A stretch of 64,000 bases of DNA from Pieris napi. Its lineage: Eukaryota; Arthropoda; Insecta; Lepidoptera; Pieridae. Below, in pieces: positions 55,401-61,400 of this stretch. Every line of letters starts with the position of its first letter. The stretch's first letter is position 1. The notes beneath the pieces were generated by a model that searched no databases, was not told where the DNA came from, and saw only the letters and a program-made list of their open reading frames with translations. The stretch spans positions 2,356,001-2,420,000 of the forward strand of contig NC_062257.1 of the NCBI RefSeq assembly GCF_905475465.1. Reading direction: 5' to 3'. Both the position numbers and the translations under genes were made by a program.

Positions 55401-58400
55401 AGTCATTCCGTGAATGTATGAAGAAAAATGTATATCATAGTCGAATAAGTAAACTTGTCATTTTACACCCGAAATTTATCATCAAAAGTGTGAATAAAAC
55501 GATAGATGTAATTTAAAATTTGAAAAAATTGTTATCTTCATTAATTCCTTACTTCCCAAAAACTTATATCACCAATAAGACGTTATCACGTAAACATCTC
55601 GATCGTACTTTACAAACAACCAATATTTTTTTATGTAATTTTCTTTTATTCAAATATACAATATTTATAAGATATAAATAAATAATATATATAAATATAA
55701 ATGTCAGCATTTCCTCGCTGTATTGCGATACTTATTCGTTTAGGAAAGCACCAGCTCTGGAGTCACCACAGCTGATTTATATGTTCTAAACATCTCCTCA
55801 TCAACTCACCACGAGTTCCAATCACAACAGTGCGCTAATGGAGTTTTATTTCTTGTGTTTGGAAACTTGCATTCATTAGATCATTAAAACGTCGAGGTAG
55901 ATAATAGTGATAAGTATACTTGTATATATATATATATATATATATTGTATAAAAAAATGTTTAACCCAAATATTTCCTTATACAGTGATGTAAATCATAC
56001 AAATTCTTAATGACGGGAATCGCCTGTATATTTAATAAACTACAGCCCTGCGATTCTGTAACTCACTTCACGAACTCACACAGCGGTTTTCGCATCGGCG
56101 GTCGCTCTCAAATCAGTCGTGAAGCAGTCATTTTATGGTAGCTGTACACACTCGGCGAGACACCCCGAGACAGGCCGAGGGCGAGAGTGTACAGTAGAGC
56201 TCTCGTCTCGCCTCGCTTCCTCGCTGTCGGTCTCGCCTCTCTCGGTCGCCTGTCGGTTTTTTGCGCACGAGTCAAAGGGTCTCGCGAGTAAAACGAGAGC
56301 GACCTGTACACACTCGTTCAATCACTTGCTCGATGACTGTGGTTGTGACAGGACGTATCGCACAATGTGGTCTAACGAACGCGAATTTTGGCTGGTATTG
56401 CTTCTCTCATAAGAGTATTCTTCTTAGTTATCAACGGAGCAACTTTTTGCAGTAAAAATTGAAAGTCGACTAAAGACATTCTTGTAAAATTATCAAATTG
56501 GCCAGAGGGTTCTGCCACTAGCTCTGCCAATTGATTTTCCATGGTGCTGCTGAAATAAAGTACAAAATAAATGAATGACATACAAAAGGTAAAACATACA
56601 TACAAGTAGCAATTTACAATTTTGGATAATATTAAAACTTTATGAACCTAATTACCTATTTCTGTTGCGGTGCATAGTAACCATCCACCATCTTCTTCTT
56701 CGCCATGGCTTCGTAAATTTTTTTTTATGGTAAACGTGAAGAAAATTATAATAACTTATTGCACAAAGACAAACAGCAGCAGCGGTTTCCACGTCCATTA
56801 TTAACGGTGTTTTAAATACAAATAACGTAACGAGTGTGTACAGGCTGCGCTCTTCTCTCGGTCCTCTCGGTCGAGACTGTCGGCGAGAGGCTCTCGCCGA
56901 GTGTGTACAGCCACCATTATGATTTTTTCACCTTTTCAGAATGCCAAATCATAATATGACTGCTTCACGACTGATTTGAGAGCGACCGCCGATGCGAAAA
57001 CCGCTGTGTGAGTTCGTGAAGTGAGTTACAGAATCGCAGGGCAGAACTGATTTTAGACTGTTGTATTAATAGAATACCTGATTGCTAAACGATTATTTTG
57101 ATATGAGTTGGTGTCTGAAAGAATTGTGGATACATATACGCTCGATCCCAATAACCTATCACAATCCATAATCCACCATCTAAAATAGTAACCTTAATCC
57201 AAATGTTGTAACAAGTGTGCTAATAAGTAATAACCAATCGACGGATTGTAATAGCCATCTGTCGATACAAGCTATCCATGGGAGGTCGTATCGGTGTCTG
57301 GTGGATAACCTTTGTATGACAGTGGACGAAAGCTCGATTTCAACAGTTAATTATTTTAACAGATTTTAACTTACACCAGTTTTTAAATAATTAAAAAAAC
57401 TGTTTGTTATGTTTTAAACATGTATATTTTAATTTTATTAAATTATAGATTACAAAATATGAGTGAAAACTCGGTAAAATGGAACGACAAAGAGCATTTT
57501 ATCCGTCGCCAAAACTGGATGTCTTCGTAGGGTTTGGTTATTGGGATTCAGATAGGAGATCAATCGACTGTAACGGTCTGTGCTCAGATTGTTTTCAATC
57601 TGAGATTGTGGATTGATTATTGGGTTCGGGCGATAAACATACACTATATCACAGTTATAGCCTCCGTTTATAAAGTCGATTAAAATTCCAGTCTATTTCC
57701 AACTTGGATACGAATTTGAATGATGTTGGAGTGCTCCACGTGAAGGTGATTGGGGCAAGAGGCCTAGGTTCGAAGCCACGTGCGTACTGCACTCTGCAAG
57801 TGGACAATCAAAAAGTGCAAACGCATCGAGCTGGTACCACTTCAGAGATCCTCTGGAACCGCTGCTATTTATTGTAAGTGTTCAACGCTGGATGGCGATT
57901 TTTTTTTTTTTTTTAAGACAATTCACACCAATTGACCTAGTCCCATGCTAAGCTGGTGAAGCTTGTGTTATGGGTACTAGGCAACGGATATACATACATA
58001 TTATAGATAGATATACATATAAATACATATTTAAACACCCAAGATCTAAGAACAACACCAAATGCTCATCACATCGATGTTTGCCTCAGCCGGGGATCGA
58101 ACCCGGGACCCATGGATTCGCAGTCGGGGTACTAACCACTAGACCAATGAGTCGTCAATGTCGAGTCGATTGTGAGTGGTAAAAGGAACATAGTATGACG
58201 TATCATGTTGTCAACGAGTTTTGTGGTAGGTTCAGTTGACTAATTTGTATCGAACAAAATCAAAATATTTATATAATTACTAGCTGATCCGGCAAACGTC
58301 GTTTTGCCATGTATATCATTTATAATAAATAAATAGGGGATGATCGTAGAGGGGTTAGGGGTTGTATGTATTTTTTCAATGCTGTATCATAAAAAAATAA

Positions 58401-61400
58401 AGAATAATTTTTTTATCTATAATTTAAAAAAAAATTAGGGCTGGACTACCCTTAACATTAAGGGGGATGAAAAATGATGTTGTCCGATTCTCAGACATAC
58501 CCAATATGCACACAAAATTTCATGGGAATCGGTCGAGCCGTTTCGGAGGAGTTTAAACACAAACACCGCGACACGAGAATTTTATATAGTAGACTAGCTG
58601 ACCCAGCAAACGTCGTTTTGCCATGTATATCATTTATAATAAAAAAATAGAGGTTGATCGTAGAGGGGTGAAAATTAGGAGTTGTATGTATTTTTTAATG
58701 TTGTATCATAAAAAAATTAAAATTAAAAATTTTGTCTAAAAAATAAAAAAATAAATTAAGGAGTGGACTACCCCTAACATTTAGGGGGATGAAAAATAAA
58801 TGTTGGCCGATTCTCATAGATACCGGATAAGCACAAAAAATTTCATGAGAATCGGTCGAGCCGTTTCGGAGGAGTTTAACCACAAACACCGTAACACGAG
58901 AATTTTATATATTAGATTTATTTTTTAGAACTTCGTTGCAAGTATACAGAAATACAGTACAATAAAAATAGGCAACTGGCGGGTAACTGCCGTGAGAATT
59001 CTTTTTAGAAAAAATTAAATGATGAAAGAAAACATATACAAGTTATAATTAGAGTTTGCCTAGTGGCTTTAGCGTGCGACTCTCATCCCTGTGCTCGTAG
59101 GTTCGATCCCCGGCTATGCATCAATGTAATTTATTTCTATGTGCACATTTAACATTCGCTCGAACGGTGAAGGAAAACATTGTGAGGAAACCGGCTTGCC
59201 TTAGACCCAAAAAAGGTCGACGTGTGTCAGGCATAGACTGATCACCTATTTGCCTATTAGATTGGCGAATGATCATGAAATAGTTATATAAATCTGAGAC
59301 CCAGAACTAAAAAGGTTGTAATCAGAGGATTCATAACCAAAAAACTCTTTAGAGAAAACTATTTTTTTTATATTTCAGCAATATAAGCGATGTATCATCC
59401 ACGCTAGATCTCAAAGTGTATGAAAGCTCGATCGCTAATACGCTTCTCAACGAGTCTATAGGAAAAGTGTCGATTCCATTGTTGAGGGTAGCGAACAATG
59501 AAAAGCGCTGGTATGCTTTAAAGGACAGGAATAAGAGGAATAGTGCGAGGGGAGACCACCCCCGAGTGCTGCTACAGATGTCGTTGAAGTATCATCCAGT
59601 AAGTAACCTTCGATACTGGAACTAGGTTTTGTTTGTCTATAAGACTAAATAAATTTGAAATTTTTTTCGTTTCATTCAGTCAGAACAGTATAAATTCACA
59701 ACATGACTTTAAGGGTCTGTTTCACAATGTACGGATAAGTTCTACATAAGTTCCAAATTAGCTATTTATTGGTATAGACCAGTGCAGATAGCCTTCAAAA
59801 TAAATAAAAAGTGAAAAAAATAATAGTAGGATGAAACCTATTGGAAAAGGAGGAGAATTTTCGATTGAAAATTAGGGTGTTTTTTCGATATTCATTCAAA
59901 ATAAGGTGAAAAAATAAATATTTTTAATCAAATAAATTACAGCGTATTTGGGACATAGAAAGGTAAGTTTTCACCAAATTTCGTTAAAAAAAAAAGAAAT
60001 TTGTAAAAGATAAAAATTAAAAACCAAAAACTTGGTTTTTTGAATTTTTCACATAAATTTTGAGGTTATGTGAAAAATGTGTGAATTCAAAAGTTTTAGA
60101 TCTTTCACTTTGCCATTTAACTTTCTTCGATAGGACTTTTAGTTTTGCCGGAAATCGAGATAAAACGTTTTTTACCCTTAAAACTCCCCCCCCTACCCCT
60201 TCCCGACCTCAGATCGCCCGTAAATTATTTTTCCTTTAATTTTTATAATATTCTCCTTCTTTTCCAATAGGTTTCATCCTACTATTATTTTTTTAGGTTT
60301 CAAAAATTATCGGCATTGGTCTAGTAGGATAAACACAATTGTTGCGTTTCACAACTGTCAGATAGCGCTATTCGTCACATAAAATCCATCATAAGTTATG
60401 AGTCCGATGAATGTCAAATAGCACAATTTATCTTCCAAATAATTTATGTGTTGCATAGCTTTTTGGTACTTTATCCATACATTGTGAAACAGACCCTAAA
60501 TGAATTACAATTTAACGTATAAAAGATATTTAGGAATTTATTTGCAACATACAAATATACAGTTTTTACAATATTCTTAACCTACATAGTAATAATAATA
60601 ATAAAAAAAAACGTGTGGCACTCGGGGACTGCCGCGGTAAAGCTATTGCATAGAGTGAGACATACTATATAGGCGTTTTAGTCTGAGTCTGGAAGAGTGG
60701 TAAATTGAAATAAAATCAAAGAAAAACTTGAATTAATATCAAAGAAAAACAAATACTGCATAAATAAATAATTATAACACCATAAGTTGATAAAAATTAT
60801 CCATGACCATGATGAATGACCAGACTCAGACTAAAACGCCTATATAGTACTACTCCAACGCGTATTTGCCGCACCTATATTACGTCATTGTGTTAGGTTT
60901 TTTTCGTTACGGAATTTCTTGATTCGGTCGCCGCGCTCAAAGCCAGCGATAAAATCTATGCAATAGCTTAAAAACGTGTGTGTACTTAGTATTGTCTTTT
61001 ATTGACATAACTTTTAGACATAGAAAAACACTTTTTTAACTCAACATAATCATGCTTTTGGACATACAACACCTTTTGTCTTCAGTCACCGTGACCACGC
61101 ACGCTGTAAAGCACGCGAAACGTCGGTTAAATTTAAAATTATGTAAAATAATTGTAAATTTATAATACATAACTTCAATCCGTTAAAAAAGTGTTTTTCT
61201 TCTGTGTGTGTACTTATGTACACGCTATAGAAGTTACTTCTTTGGCGTAACAAGATAAAAATCTTTTCAAAACTTCTATCTTTCTACGTTACACTAACAA
61301 TAGAAAAAATTTACTTTCATCATTTTTCCCTAACGCGTCAAAAGAAGTATAACTTCAAAAAGATTAAAATGTTGACTATAGCTAACTTCAGGGTGTCGGT

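Larger units (their letters stand above)
56044..57042. mobile_element. Fold-back element copy 4, loop region occupied by a Harbinger element
   Basis: Left arm 56044-56135 and right arm 56934-57042 of the AGCCCTGCG family, separated by the element at 56136-56916. Confidence 0.8.

Noticed and set aside
56119..56455. Several overlapping frames on both strands (97, 64, 62 and 67 codons)
   Set aside because: They sit in the GAGAGCGAGGC-rich end of a Harbinger element; the real remnant is the two-exon minus-strand fragment at 56372-56798.
9896..58156. tRNA-like sequences as real tRNA genes
   Set aside because: All have the same SINE body and tail attached and occur in many diverged copies; no full cloverleaf with an isolated gene context.
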